Position numbers and translations under genes: made by a program
Source of the DNA: Nocardia flavorosea
GTDB lineage: Bacteria > Actinomycetota > Actinomycetes > Mycobacteriales > Mycobacteriaceae
Length of the DNA stretch: 64,000 bases
Direction: 5' to 3'
NCBI RefSeq assembly: GCF_015477805.1
Contig: NZ_JADLQL010000004.1
Span: 434,001-498,000 of the forward strand
The notes under the pieces: generated by a model
What the model saw: the letters and a program-made list of their open reading frames with translations, nothing else
Told to the model about the DNA's origin: nothing
Database searches by the model: none
Shown here: piece by piece, positions 37,701-44,510 of the stretch
How positions within the stretch are numbered: the stretch's first letter is position 1
Layout of the letters: every line of letters begins with the position of its first letter

Positions 37701-40700
37701 CGAATACCGCCGGCCAGCACGCGCCTACCAGGACGTCCGGCACGGTGCGGCCCAGGGTGCTCAGATTCGCCGGCAGCCCGGCCCCGGTGACCCCGGCGTG
37801 GTCGGCGATCAGGTCCGGCGTCCAGGCCAGGTTGACGTGCGCGATATTGCCCTTCACCTCGGGCAGCGACTGCCCGGCGGCGACGGCCAGCAGGGCCGAC
37901 ATGGCGGCGTCGGCGTCGGTTTCGGTCACCACCGGCGCCCCGCCGTTGTACACCGATACCGGCACGGTGATCCGGATCCGGACACTGTGGCCGGCGGCGA
38001 GCGGAACGGCCAGTTCCACATACGAGTGTTCGGCCTCGGGGCCCTCGGTCTCCACGAGCGTGGCACCGGTCGGCGGATGCACCGCGCCCTTCTCGTCCAC
38101 GACCCACTCGTGCAGATCGCCCAGCCGGTGCACCGGGTTCACCGTCGCCCGGCCCGACCAGTTCATATCCGGTGCCGCGAGCACCACGTCGATGGGGCCG
38201 CTGGTCACCGCGGCGACCCGGCGCGCGTCGACGGCCGCCGGTACGACACCGTCGCGCACCAGCGCGTAGGCAGCGTCCTGTTCGAACCGGTCCAGCAGTT
38301 CACCGACGGGCTCGTCGACCCGGGTGATCCCGGCGACCGCGACGGTGCCCGGGATAACGCACACCTGATCGGCCGAGTACCGCGGATCATGGGCCTGCCA
38401 CAGCGAGTCCGAACGCCACCAGCGCCGCACATCCTGATCCACCACGGGAACGAAGTTCACCGGTTTACCGGGCGTCTTGCACAGCGCGATGAAGAACGGC
38501 ACGTCGGCCGGGTGCAGCAGCGTCTGCCGGGCCGCCGGATACTGCTCCGCCAGCCGCGCGAGCGCGGCGGCCGGGTCCTCCAGATCCTCGTCCCGGAACA
38601 GGGAGTCGATAGCACCGCGATCGGCCGGCGCGAGGCGGGCCTGCGCCCGGCGCAGCATCTCCGCGAACCGGTCGCGCCAGCTGATATCCAGCCAGACCGA
38701 ACGGGTGGAGGCGGCGATCGCGTCTCCGAGATCGGACCCGCAATCGAAATCCGCGCGGCATTCCTGCCCCACCGCGAGCTCCACATACCGTTCGAGCCAG
38801 GCGAGGTAGGTCATGGCCGGCACATCGCCGAAATACGGTTTCGCGGTCGCGTTCAGGGCCGCGATGATCTCCGCGCGCCGCTGCGCCACCGCATCCGCGT
38901 CACCGGCGACCTCGTCGAGCAGCCGACCGGTCCGCGAGGCGGCATTGTCGATCTCGTGGATATCGGCGCCCAGCTGGCTGCGTCCCGAAGCCATTCCGCC
39001 ACTGGCGGTTCCGGCCCCGACCCAATCCGGCGTTCCCGGGGTGTCCACCAGCAACTGCTTCACCTCGGGGGCGGTGGTCGCCTCGAGGGTCGCCATGGCC
39101 GCGGTGCCCACCAGAACACCGTCCAGCGGCATCACCGGATAGCCGTGTGCCGCCGACCAGGCGCCGGTCAGGTACTCGGTGGCCCGCTCCGGGGTGCCGA
39201 TACCACCGCCGACGCAGACCACGACATTTCCGTGAGTGCGCAGTTCGGCGTAGGTCTCGAGCAGCAGATCGTCGAGGTCCTCCCAGGAGTGGTGCCCACC
39301 GGCCTTACCGCCCTCGATATGCATGATCACCGGATAGTCCGGCACCTCACCGGCGATCCGCAGCACCGCGCGGATCTGCGCGACGGTGCCCGGTTTGAAC
39401 GCGACGTGGCTGATCCCCACCTCGGTCAGTTCTTCGATCAGCGCGACGGCTTCCTCGAGCTCCGGGATACCGGCGGTGACGATCACACCGTCGAACGGAG
39501 CGCCCGCCGCGCGGGCTTTCTGAACCAGCCGCTTACCGCCCAGCTGCAGTTTCCACAGGTACGGGTCCAGGAACAGCGAATTGAACTGCACCTGCCGGCC
39601 CGGGTGCAGCAGCTGCTTCAGTTCTTCCACGCGATCGGCGAAGATCTGCTCGGTCACCTGGCCGCCGCCGGCCAGTTCGGCCCAGTGCCCGGCATTGGCG
39701 GCCGCCGCGACGATTTTCGCGTCCACCGTGGTCGGGGTCATCCCGGCCAGCAGGATCGGCGACCGCCCGGTGAGCCGGGTGAACGCGGTCTCCACCACGA
39801 TCCGCCCGTTCGGCAGCCGCACCGGCTTCGGCGCGAAGGCCGTCCACGGCTGCGCCACCTCCGGCGTCGCGCCCGGCGTGAGCAGATTGCGCTGCCCGGC
39901 GCGGGTCGCCACGGCGATCATGCCGACACCGCTGCCCTTCAGGGCACTGCCGCTGACCCGCGACAGCAGATCGCCGGGGCCGAGATCGAGGATCCACTCC
40001 GCCTCCGCGCCCACGATCTCGTCGACGGTCGCCACCCAGTCGACCGGTTCCACCAGGATGTCGCGCGCCATCTGCCCGGCCAGTTCGGTATCGAGCCCGC
40101 ACTGCGCGGCCCAGCCGGAGACCAGATCGACGGTGTCGCCCAGCGCCGGATGATGGAATGCGACATCCACATCCAGGTCCTCGAACACCGGCGCGAACAC
40201 GGCACCGCCGCGCTGTTTGGCGGCCCGCTCGCGGTCTTGTTCGGCGTGCAACTGCTCGCACCGCTGCCGGACCCGCAGCAACGCATCCGGGGTGCCGGAG
40301 AGCACTACACGACGCCGCCCGTTACGGATCGACAGCACCGCCGCGGCCAGCGGGTCGACGTCTTCGAAAACCTCGGCGAGAACGGCACGCAGCTCGTCGG
40401 GGTCGATATTGGATACCGCGACCATCGACGAGCGGTCACCGACCGGCATCAGCCCACGCCGGCGTGCGACCAGTCCCGCCGCCGCGCCGACGAGCTGACC
40501 GATGGCCAGCATTTCCGCGTCGCGCTGCCCGCAGGTCTTGACCGCGGTCGCGGCCAGCAGCCCCTGCGAATGGCCGACGATCGATACCGGCGCGAACTCC
40601 GCCGGGTCCAGCCCCTGTAACCGGAGCGCGCGTAGCGCGGCGAGCTGGGTCAGCAGCACACCCGGCATCGACACGGCCGCGGAGCGCAGCACCCGCTCGG

Positions 40701-41052
40701 AGGGCGCGCCGGAGGCGTCGGCTTCGTCGTCGGCGAGATCGTCCTCGAGCATCCAGGCCACCGGGTCGAAACCGACCGGGCGCACCGTGAGCAGCTGATC
40801 GGCGACCGGCTCCAGCAGCGCGGCGGCCTCGTTGACCAGCGTGGTCAGCTCGGGCTCCAGCGCCGCGTCGCGGGCGATTTCGGACAGTTCCCCCAGCCAG
40901 CTGGCCCCTTGCCCGCCGAAGGCCAGGGCGTAGGGGGTGCCTGCGCGCAACTGGTCCAGCAGTGGCGTGCGATTCGTCTCGGAGACAGTCCGGCCCGCGG
41001 TCGCGTTCGCCCGGTATCCGGGACCGGACGCGGTGCTCTCGTTAATCGTCAA
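31711..41052 (-). CDS. fas: Type I fatty acid synthase
   Basis: Single-chain FAS-I of about 3113 residues making C16-C26 acyl-CoAs that feed mycolate elongation. Domain order read from motifs: acetyltransferase (VGHSQG, about 160), enoyl reductase (GGHHSWED, about 586), dehydratase (SGDHNPIHT, about 1256), malonyl/palmitoyl transferase (AGHSVGEYN, about 1464), acyl carrier (DLGSELSLGAIDG, about 1840), ketoreductase (TGASKGS, about 2143), and ketosynthase (AACATAAVS, about 2737, with HDTSTAANDPNE and TGHAKGG). Close to M. tuberculosis Fas (3069 residues). TTG start chosen as it yields an N-terminus like the mycobacterial MTIHEH; upstream in-frame codons carry promoter repeats. acpS follows. 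Confidence 0.96.
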   Translation of the reverse strand: MTINESTASGPGYRANATAGRTVSETNRTPLLDQLRAGTPYALAFGGQGASWLGELSEIARDAALEPELTTLVNEAAALLEPVADQLLTVRPVGFDPVAWMLEDDLADDEADASGAPSERVLRSAAVSMPGVLLTQLAALRALRLQGLDPAEFAPVSIVGHSQGLLAATAVKTCGQRDAEMLAIGQLVGAAAGLVARRRGLMPVGDRSSMVAVSNIDPDELRAVLAEVFEDVDPLAAAVLSIRNGRRRVVLSGTPDALLRVRQRCEQLHAEQDRERAAKQRGGAVFAPVFEDLDVDVAFHHPALGDTVDLVSGWAAQCGLDTELAGQMARDILVEPVDWVATVDEIVGAEAEWILDLGPGDLLSRVSGSALKGSGVGMIAVATRAGQRNLLTPGATPEVAQPWTAFAPKPVRLPNGRIVVETAFTRLTGRSPILLAGMTPTTVDAKIVAAAANAGHWAELAGGGQVTEQIFADRVEELKQLLHPGRQVQFNSLFLDPYLWKLQLGGKRLVQKARAAGAPFDGVIVTAGIPELEEAVALIEELTEVGISHVAFKPGTVAQIRAVLRIAGEVPDYPVIMHIEGGKAGGHHSWEDLDDLLLETYAELRTHGNVVVCVGGGIGTPERATEYLTGAWSAAHGYPVMPLDGVLVGTAAMATLEATTAPEVKQLLVDTPGTPDWVGAGTASGGMASGRSQLGADIHEIDNAASRTGRLLDEVAGDADAVAQRRAEIIAALNATAKPYFGDVPAMTYLAWLERYVELAVGQECRADFDCGSDLGDAIAASTRSVWLDISWRDRFAEMLRRAQARLAPADRGAIDSLFRDEDLEDPAAALARLAEQYPAARQTLLHPADVPFFIALCKTPGKPVNFVPVVDQDVRRWWRSDSLWQAHDPRYSADQVCVIPGTVAVAGITRVDEPVGELLDRFEQDAAYALVRDGVVPAAVDARRVAAVTSGPIDVVLAAPDMNWSGRATVNPVHRLGDLHEWVVDEKGAVHPPTGATLVETEGPEAEHSYVELAVPLAAGHSVRIRITVPVSVYNGGAPVVTETDADAAMSALLAVAAGQSLPEVKGNIAHVNLAWTPDLIADHAGVTGAGLPANLSTLGRTVPDVLVGACWPAVFAVLGAARTEADTSVIEGMLDLVHLDHQVELLRELPDATSILVVRAESGTVLDTDLGRVVEVNVTVGEMRDQGLDVVPLARLAERFAIRGRTGAGELTDPPRAAGTVSADAGETPRRRRRDVTMVAPRSMAAFAAVSGDHNPIHTSDAAAKLAGLGSPIVHGMWLSAAAQHAVSAVDPQASVPARTLTAWTTRFLGMVRPGAEIDVRVERVAVDAGAEIIEVSCRAGGDLVMTATGRTAAPKTVYAFPGQGIQNKGMGLDARTRSKAAKAIWDRADKHTREALGFSILAVVRDNPTYLKARGVEHRHPDGVLHLTQFTQVAMATLGVAQVAELREAGAFVEGSLLAGHSVGEYNALAAVAGVLPLEAVLEVVFQRGSAMHELVPRDAQGRSDYRMAAIRPSQIGLPDDEVIGFVAGVGEAAGEFLEVVNLNLRGSQYAIAGTVAGLDALEAEIERRRAEFGGKRAFILVPGIDVPFHSTVLRKGVPEFRSKLEQLLPAELHPEVLVGRYIPNLVPRLFSLEREFIAEIAGLVPSEPLAAVLADFDSWSQRPSELCRVVLIELLAWQFASPVRWIETQDLLFGELGVERFVEVGLGATPTVANLASQTLKLPDFTTATVEVLNIEREAAVVYSTDTDPAPVEEPVEEVAEAPAAAAAPAPAPAAAAPAAAGGPRPDDIAFTAADATRVLIALWTKLRLDQIGPVDTIEGLCDGVSSRRNQLLVDLGSELSLGAIDGAADADMGALSATVERLARTYKPFGSVLSDAIGDHLRKVFGPSGKRPAAIAERVKKVWELGDGWASHITAEVSLGTREGASVRGGDLGGLVSGTLSDGASVDAAIDAAVQAVAARRGVAVSLPAAGGSAGGTVDAAALGEFTEQITGKDGVLASAARLVLEQLGLNEQVSAAETTDDGLVDLVSAELGSDWPRLVAPAFDARKAVLIDDRWATAREDLARLWLGDDAETAQQPVDGFRGVGEAVAAQADWWRQRAVHEARSVLAGHYERIATAARDETAAGEWAGEIAVVTGASKGSIAAAVAGRLLGGGATVIVTTSRLDDNRLGFYRDLYRANARQGAALWVVPANMASYTDIDALIEWVGTEQVDNAGGAKIKTKDAFTPTLLLPFAAPRVAGDLADAGARAEMEMRVLLWSVERLIGGLSKLGADHDVDAKLHVVLPGSPNRGLFGGDGAYGEAKAALDAVVAKWRAEKSWAARVTLVHALIGWVRGTGLMGHNDPMVEAVEKAGVQTWSTGEIADELLKWATERARAVTADGPQQIDLTGGLAGAKLDLPELARQAQEAADAETTEVTAESDSPRIAALPAPPTLTSALPVPEWGTVTADLTDMVVIVGAGELGPYGSARTRFEMEVSDELSAAGVLELAWTTGMVAWENDPKPGWYDTESGDYVPEAELAERYHDAVVERCGIRRYEDDAAMVDNSSPLMTSVFLDQDLSFTVGSEAEARAFHAAAPEHTVITPVADSGDWTVTRKAGTEIRVPRRAKLSRTVGGQIPTGWDPTVWGISADMASSIDRVALWNIACTVDAFVGSGFNPSELMSWVHPSLVANTQGTGMGGMSSMRSLYVDNLLGEPRPNDILQEALPNVALAHVVQSYVGSYGAMVHPVAACATAAVSVEEGVDKIKLGKAEVVVAGGFDDLGIEGIVGFGDMSATADSAAMSAKGISDRYFSRANDRRRGGFVESQGGGTVLLARGDVALEMGLPVLGVVAYAQSFADGVHTSIPAPGLGALGAGRGGRESRFAAELRKLGVGPDDIAVVSKHDTSTAANDPNESELHERLAAAIGRSDGAPLFVVSQKSLTGHAKGGAAAFQLIGLCQVLENGVVPPNRSLDCVDDKMREYPHLVWLREALRFGDRFPLKAGLVTSLGFGHVSGLLAVVHPQAFVQAIEPGRRDEYQRRAQERQLAGRQRIVEAMCGGAALYERPADRRFGGDGTPAAQIRGLEADVLLSETARLGDGIYQVDGAGCETGRFVGGDTDAAAAGTP

Positions 41053-41160
41053 GACGCTTCGACTTTCTCTCGTGGCGACAGGTCTGCGGAGACGTCCCCG
41101 GCTCCCGGCCGCGCGCGGAATCCCACGCTCGACGGCCTGATATGAGCGAGGATTCCACAA

Positions 41161-41184
41161 AATCATGAGGGAACCCTCACGTTT
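41161..41184 (-). promoter_or_regulatory. fas promoter inverted repeat, copy 1
   Basis: AATCATGA-N8-TCACGTTT, a variant of the AAACATGA...TCATGTTT element found twice more upstream. About 110-130 bp before the fas start codon. Candidate FasR operator. Confidence 0.55.
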
Positions 41185-41243
41185 GCCGCCCCGCGCGCCA
41201 CTTACCGGCCGGTATTCAGGCACATCTGTACCAGAATCACGCG

Positions 41244-41266
41244 AAACATGATCCACCCTCATGTTT
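41244..41266 (-). promoter_or_regulatory. fas promoter inverted repeat, copy 2 (perfect)
   Basis: AAACATGA-N7-TCATGTTT, a perfect 8-bp inverted repeat about 190-215 bp upstream of the fas start. Best copy of the set. Confidence 0.65.
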
Positions 41267-41301
41267 GAACTCGCAGGTGAGGGCGCGTACTTACCACGGC
41301 G

Positions 41302-41324
41302 AAACATGAGCACCCCTCATATTG
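41302..41324 (-). promoter_or_regulatory. fas promoter inverted repeat, copy 3
   Basis: AAACATGA-N7-TCATATTG, same spacing as copy 2 with two mismatches in the right half; 58 bp from copy 2. Confidence 0.6.
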
Positions 41325-41438
41325 AGGTTTATCGTATCGTTATAATCGCAGGTCGGGTTACCGGTCAGTACGAAACTCCGGCCCACGTCTTCGCGATCCC
41401 GCCCCGGCCCGGTAGAGTTTGGACGGTCGTACCATCAA

Positions 41439-41520
41439 GCGCGAGTGGCGAAATTGGCAGACGCGCCAGATTTAGGTTCTGGTGTCCACGGACGTGGGGG
41501 TTCAAGTCCCCCCTCGCGCA
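41439..41520 (+). tRNA. tRNA-Leu (TAG)
   Basis: Acceptor GCGCGAG/CTCGCGC, anticodon stem CCAGA/TCTGG with loop TTTAGGT and anticodon TAG, a long variable arm (about TGTCCACGGACG) typical of class II tRNA, and T-arm with TTCAAGT; discriminator A. CCA is not encoded. Confidence 0.95.
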
Positions 41521-41925
41521 CAGAACGGCGGTGAACGCACCCACTCGGGCCGCAAGGTGTTCAAGCGCCACTCGAACACCACCTGGCGGATCTGCGATCG
41601 CCCTCGCCCCATCCTCACGTCGCTGAGCTGCGGCAACATGCCGGCCGCAATCTACCCCCGGCTCGATACCCAGGGGGTGTCTTCAGCATCTCCAGTGGTG
41701 ACCGCCGCCGGTCGAGCCGGAGACGGCAGCGCCGAGGCTCTGGCCGTCGCGCGGTGGTGCTGGAGCAGAGGGAATCTCCTGGCCGATCTCGCCGCGCCTG
41801 CGATCCGTGTGCCGGCCAGACGGGGCTATGGGGTTGCGTCCACTCGATGTCGGTATACGCAGCCCGACCCACTGCGCGGAGGGAGCAGCCGTGCCCGAAC
41901 GGCTCCGGGCGCGTATCGACAACGC
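41521..41925. other. Intergenic region after tRNA-Leu
   Basis: About 400 bases before the WhiB-like gene's stop. Short open frames are present but none with family features; nothing else supported. Confidence 0.45.
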
Positions 41926-42429
41926 CTACCTTCGCGACCGTGCTCCCGCCGACTCCGGAGACTCCGTCGGGCACGTATATATCTCATCGCGCTCCTGTTC
42001 GCGCCCGGCGTCGGCGGCGAACCGAGGCCGCAGCAGAATCCGGCGCATGTGCCGTACCGGATCCGGCCGGGCATCGACTCGCTCGACAGCTCTGGGCGCC
42101 GAGTCCTGATCCGACGGTCTGCGGCTGATCCGGATGCCCCCTTCGTCGCGCACCGGGATAAACGGCGGACTACTGCGGTAGGCCCCCAGATCCGCTACAC
42201 AGCCGCCTTCCGAGTCGTAGCCCACGCCGGCCCAGATCATGCTCTTGGGCGGGAAGCCCTCGTTGACCAGCGCGGCCGCCCGCCGGGCACACGGGGCCCG
42301 CAACGGACAGTCCGCGCAGATCCGAACCGCCTCTCGCCAATCACGAGGGCTACCGGCATCGAGGTCCCACCCAGCCGGGTTATCGGCGCAGGGCGGACGC
42401 CGCGGCTTCCTCGACCCATCCCTCATCAC
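41926..42429 (-). CDS. WhiB-like iron-sulfur protein
   Basis: 167-residue protein with a WhiB signature in the first third: Cys14 in PPCADNP, then CADCPLRAPC (Cys-x2-Cys-x5-Cys), and a downstream WAGVGYD in place of the usual GVWGG turn. Four cysteines can bind a [4Fe-4S] cluster. WhiB proteins partner with sigma factors in actinobacterial gene control. It is divergent from eccA at the edge of the ESX locus, as whiB6 is near ESX-1 in mycobacteria. The C-terminal half is Arg-rich and unlike known WhiB tails, so the true end of the domain lies near residue 75. ATG start with AAGGA upstream. Confidence 0.7.
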   Translation of the reverse strand: MMRDGSRKPRRPPCADNPAGWDLDAGSPRDWREAVRICADCPLRAPCARRAAALVNEGFPPKSMIWAGVGYDSEGGCVADLGAYRSSPPFIPVRDEGGIRISRRPSDQDSAPRAVERVDARPDPVRHMRRILLRPRFAADAGREQERDEIYTCPTESPESAGARSRR

Positions 42430-42638
42430 ATCTGTCCTTGCTCACTCATCCGACAGAACGATTCTGGAAACAGCGGGCAATCGTGCGCATCGGCGAACTG
42501 AACGAGGAACCTAAGTAGAAAAATACCTACGTGCGTCCCGAAGAAACCCGGAACGGGCGGCTTTCCCACCAGCGGGAACTCTCCGTGACGATCTCCGTAC
42601 GATTTTCAGACGGCGGCCAAACGCAGGGAGTTCCGAGA

Positions 42639-44465
42639 ATGTCCGGCATCCGACAGGTGCAGCAAGTTTTCGACGCGGGCGTCCTTTCCTTGGGACTCGT
42701 CGTGGACGGGCGGGAATCGACACGGGATCTCGACTACGCGAAAAGGGCGTTCACCCGCGTAACCGAGTGGGATCCGGATATGTGCGATGCCTGGCTGGGC
42801 CGCGCCGCGGCGGGCGAAGTGACCCGCGAGGTCCTGTTCAACCTGCACCGGACCAGCGGGGCCACCCTGTTCCGGGAACAGCGCCGGATCGGCTTGCGGC
42901 CGCGAGAGTTGGCGGGCCGCTTCGTCATCGGGGCCTATATCGACTACCCGCTGGCCACCTACGTCGAAATCTGGTTGGCCCAGGCGAACCAGTTGATCAC
43001 CGAGGGTGAATACGACGAAGCCGAACGACTGCTGAATCAGCTCGACGAGCACCGCGTGACCCAACCGGCCGGGCCGGAACGGCGCATCGACGCCCGCGTT
43101 TGCGCGTATGTGCGGGCGCATCTGCATTACACCACGCAACGGTGGTCCGATGTCATGACCGTATTGGCGGGATCGGCGGAATGGGACGACCCCTATATGG
43201 CAGCGGGCGCCCACATAATGGTGGGTTCGGCATGTGCCCAGCTCGGGCTCTTCGGCGAAGCGATCCGCCGGCTGGAGATGGCCGAGGCGGGCCCGGTTCC
43301 GGCGGCCCGCACCGCCGCCATGTACTGCCGTGGTCTGTGTCTGCGGGAGCAGTCCCAGGAGGACGAGGCCCGGAACCTGTTCGAGCAGGTCTACTCGGAG
43401 GCGCCCGATTTCGGCGCCAACGCCGCCGCGTTGGGCGATACATCCTTCCGCCTCACGATCACCAGCCGGGAACAGATCGACAGCCGGGCGGACCGCTGGG
43501 ACCCGGAATCCGCGCCGTCCCGCGACCATCTCGAGCGCAAGGCATACGAGCACCGGGCTCGCAACATCCTGGCCGAGGCGCGCGCCGAACTCGACGAACA
43601 GATCGGCCTGGCAGCGGTGAAGACTCAGGTCGCGAAGCTGCAATCCACAGCCGCTCTGGCGAAGGTCCGGGCAGAGAAAGGATTGGCCAGCGCATCACGC
43701 GGCCAGCATCTGGCATTCACCGGCCCACCGGGCACGGGGAAAACCACGGTGGCGCGGGTCGTCGCGAAGATCTACTGCGGCCTCGGGTTGTTGAAAACCG
43801 ACAAAGTGGTGGAAGCCACCCGTCGCGATTTCGTGGGGCAGCATCTGGGTAGCACCGCAATCAAGACATCGAAATTGATCGACAGCGCGATGGACGGGGT
43901 GCTGTTCATCGACGAGGCCTACACGCTGGTCCAGACGGGATTGTCCGGCGGCGACGCGTTCGGGCAAGAGGCCATCGACACGCTGCTGGCCCGGATGGAG
44001 AACGACCGGGACAGGCTGGTGGTCATCATCGCCGGCTATGACCGGGAGATCGAGCGGTTCCTGGCCTCCAACGACGGGCTCGCGTCACGGTTCGCCAAAC
44101 GCATCAAGTTCGACTCCTACACGCCGGACGAATTGGGCCGCATCGGCCAGGTGATCGCCGGGAAACGGGATTCGACCGTCTCCGAAGCGGCCCTCGAACT
44201 GGTGGTGCAGGCGTGTTCTGCACTATATGAACAGGAACGGATCGACCAGAGCGGATCGGCGCGCCGGGGAATAGATATCGCCGGTAACGGACGGTTCATC
44301 CGCAATATCATCGAGGCGGCCGAAGAGGAGCGCGAGTTCCGCCTCGCCGGAGGCAACGCCGATGACCTGCTGGCGCTGGCCGATCTGGACGCCGACCAGC
44401 TGATGCGCATCGAAGCCGAGGATATGCGCAAAGCGCTCGACATCGTCTTGGCGACAGTGAACTGA
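42639..44465 (+). CDS. eccA: Type VII secretion AAA+ ATPase EccA
   Basis: 608-residue cytosolic ATPase of the ESX system. N-terminal tetratricopeptide-like region (about 1-270) and C-terminal AAA+ domain with Walker A GPPGTGKTT near residue 363, Walker B GVLFIDEAYTL, and the family sequence GQHLGSTAIKTSKLIDSAM. EccA acts with EspG-type chaperones on substrates. The ATG giving MSGIRQVQQVF is preferred because AGGGAG lies at a good distance and the upstream frame is mixed. It faces eccC, with which it converges. Confidence 0.93.
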   Translation: MSGIRQVQQVFDAGVLSLGLVVDGRESTRDLDYAKRAFTRVTEWDPDMCDAWLGRAAAGEVTREVLFNLHRTSGATLFREQRRIGLRPRELAGRFVIGAYIDYPLATYVEIWLAQANQLITEGEYDEAERLLNQLDEHRVTQPAGPERRIDARVCAYVRAHLHYTTQRWSDVMTVLAGSAEWDDPYMAAGAHIMVGSACAQLGLFGEAIRRLEMAEAGPVPAARTAAMYCRGLCLREQSQEDEARNLFEQVYSEAPDFGANAAALGDTSFRLTITSREQIDSRADRWDPESAPSRDHLERKAYEHRARNILAEARAELDEQIGLAAVKTQVAKLQSTAALAKVRAEKGLASASRGQHLAFTGPPGTGKTTVARVVAKIYCGLGLLKTDKVVEATRRDFVGQHLGSTAIKTSKLIDSAMDGVLFIDEAYTLVQTGLSGGDAFGQEAIDTLLARMENDRDRLVVIIAGYDREIERFLASNDGLASRFAKRIKFDSYTPDELGRIGQVIAGKRDSTVSEAALELVVQACSALYEQERIDQSGSARRGIDIAGNGRFIRNIIEAAEEEREFRLAGGNADDLLALADLDADQLMRIEAEDMRKALDIVLATVN

Positions 44466-44480
44466 CGACACCTCGGTCGG

Positions 44481-44508
44481 ACCGATCCGCCCGGGCCGGC
44501 GGATCGGT
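44481..44508. terminator. Terminator between convergent eccA and eccC
   Basis: 11-bp perfect stem ACCGATCCGCC (44481-44491) with GGCGGATCGGT (44498-44508) and a 6-base loop. Serves both genes. Confidence 0.7.
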
Positions 44509-44510
44509 GG

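Noticed and set aside
34012..40620. Very long open frame on the + strand opposite fas (about 2200 codons)
   Set aside because: It is an antisense shadow of the GC-rich fas gene; composition is His/Gln/Arg-rich with no domains.
41615..41974. 119-codon minus-strand frame after tRNA-Leu
   Set aside because: Overlaps the WhiB-like gene, Arg/Ser-rich and without any feature.
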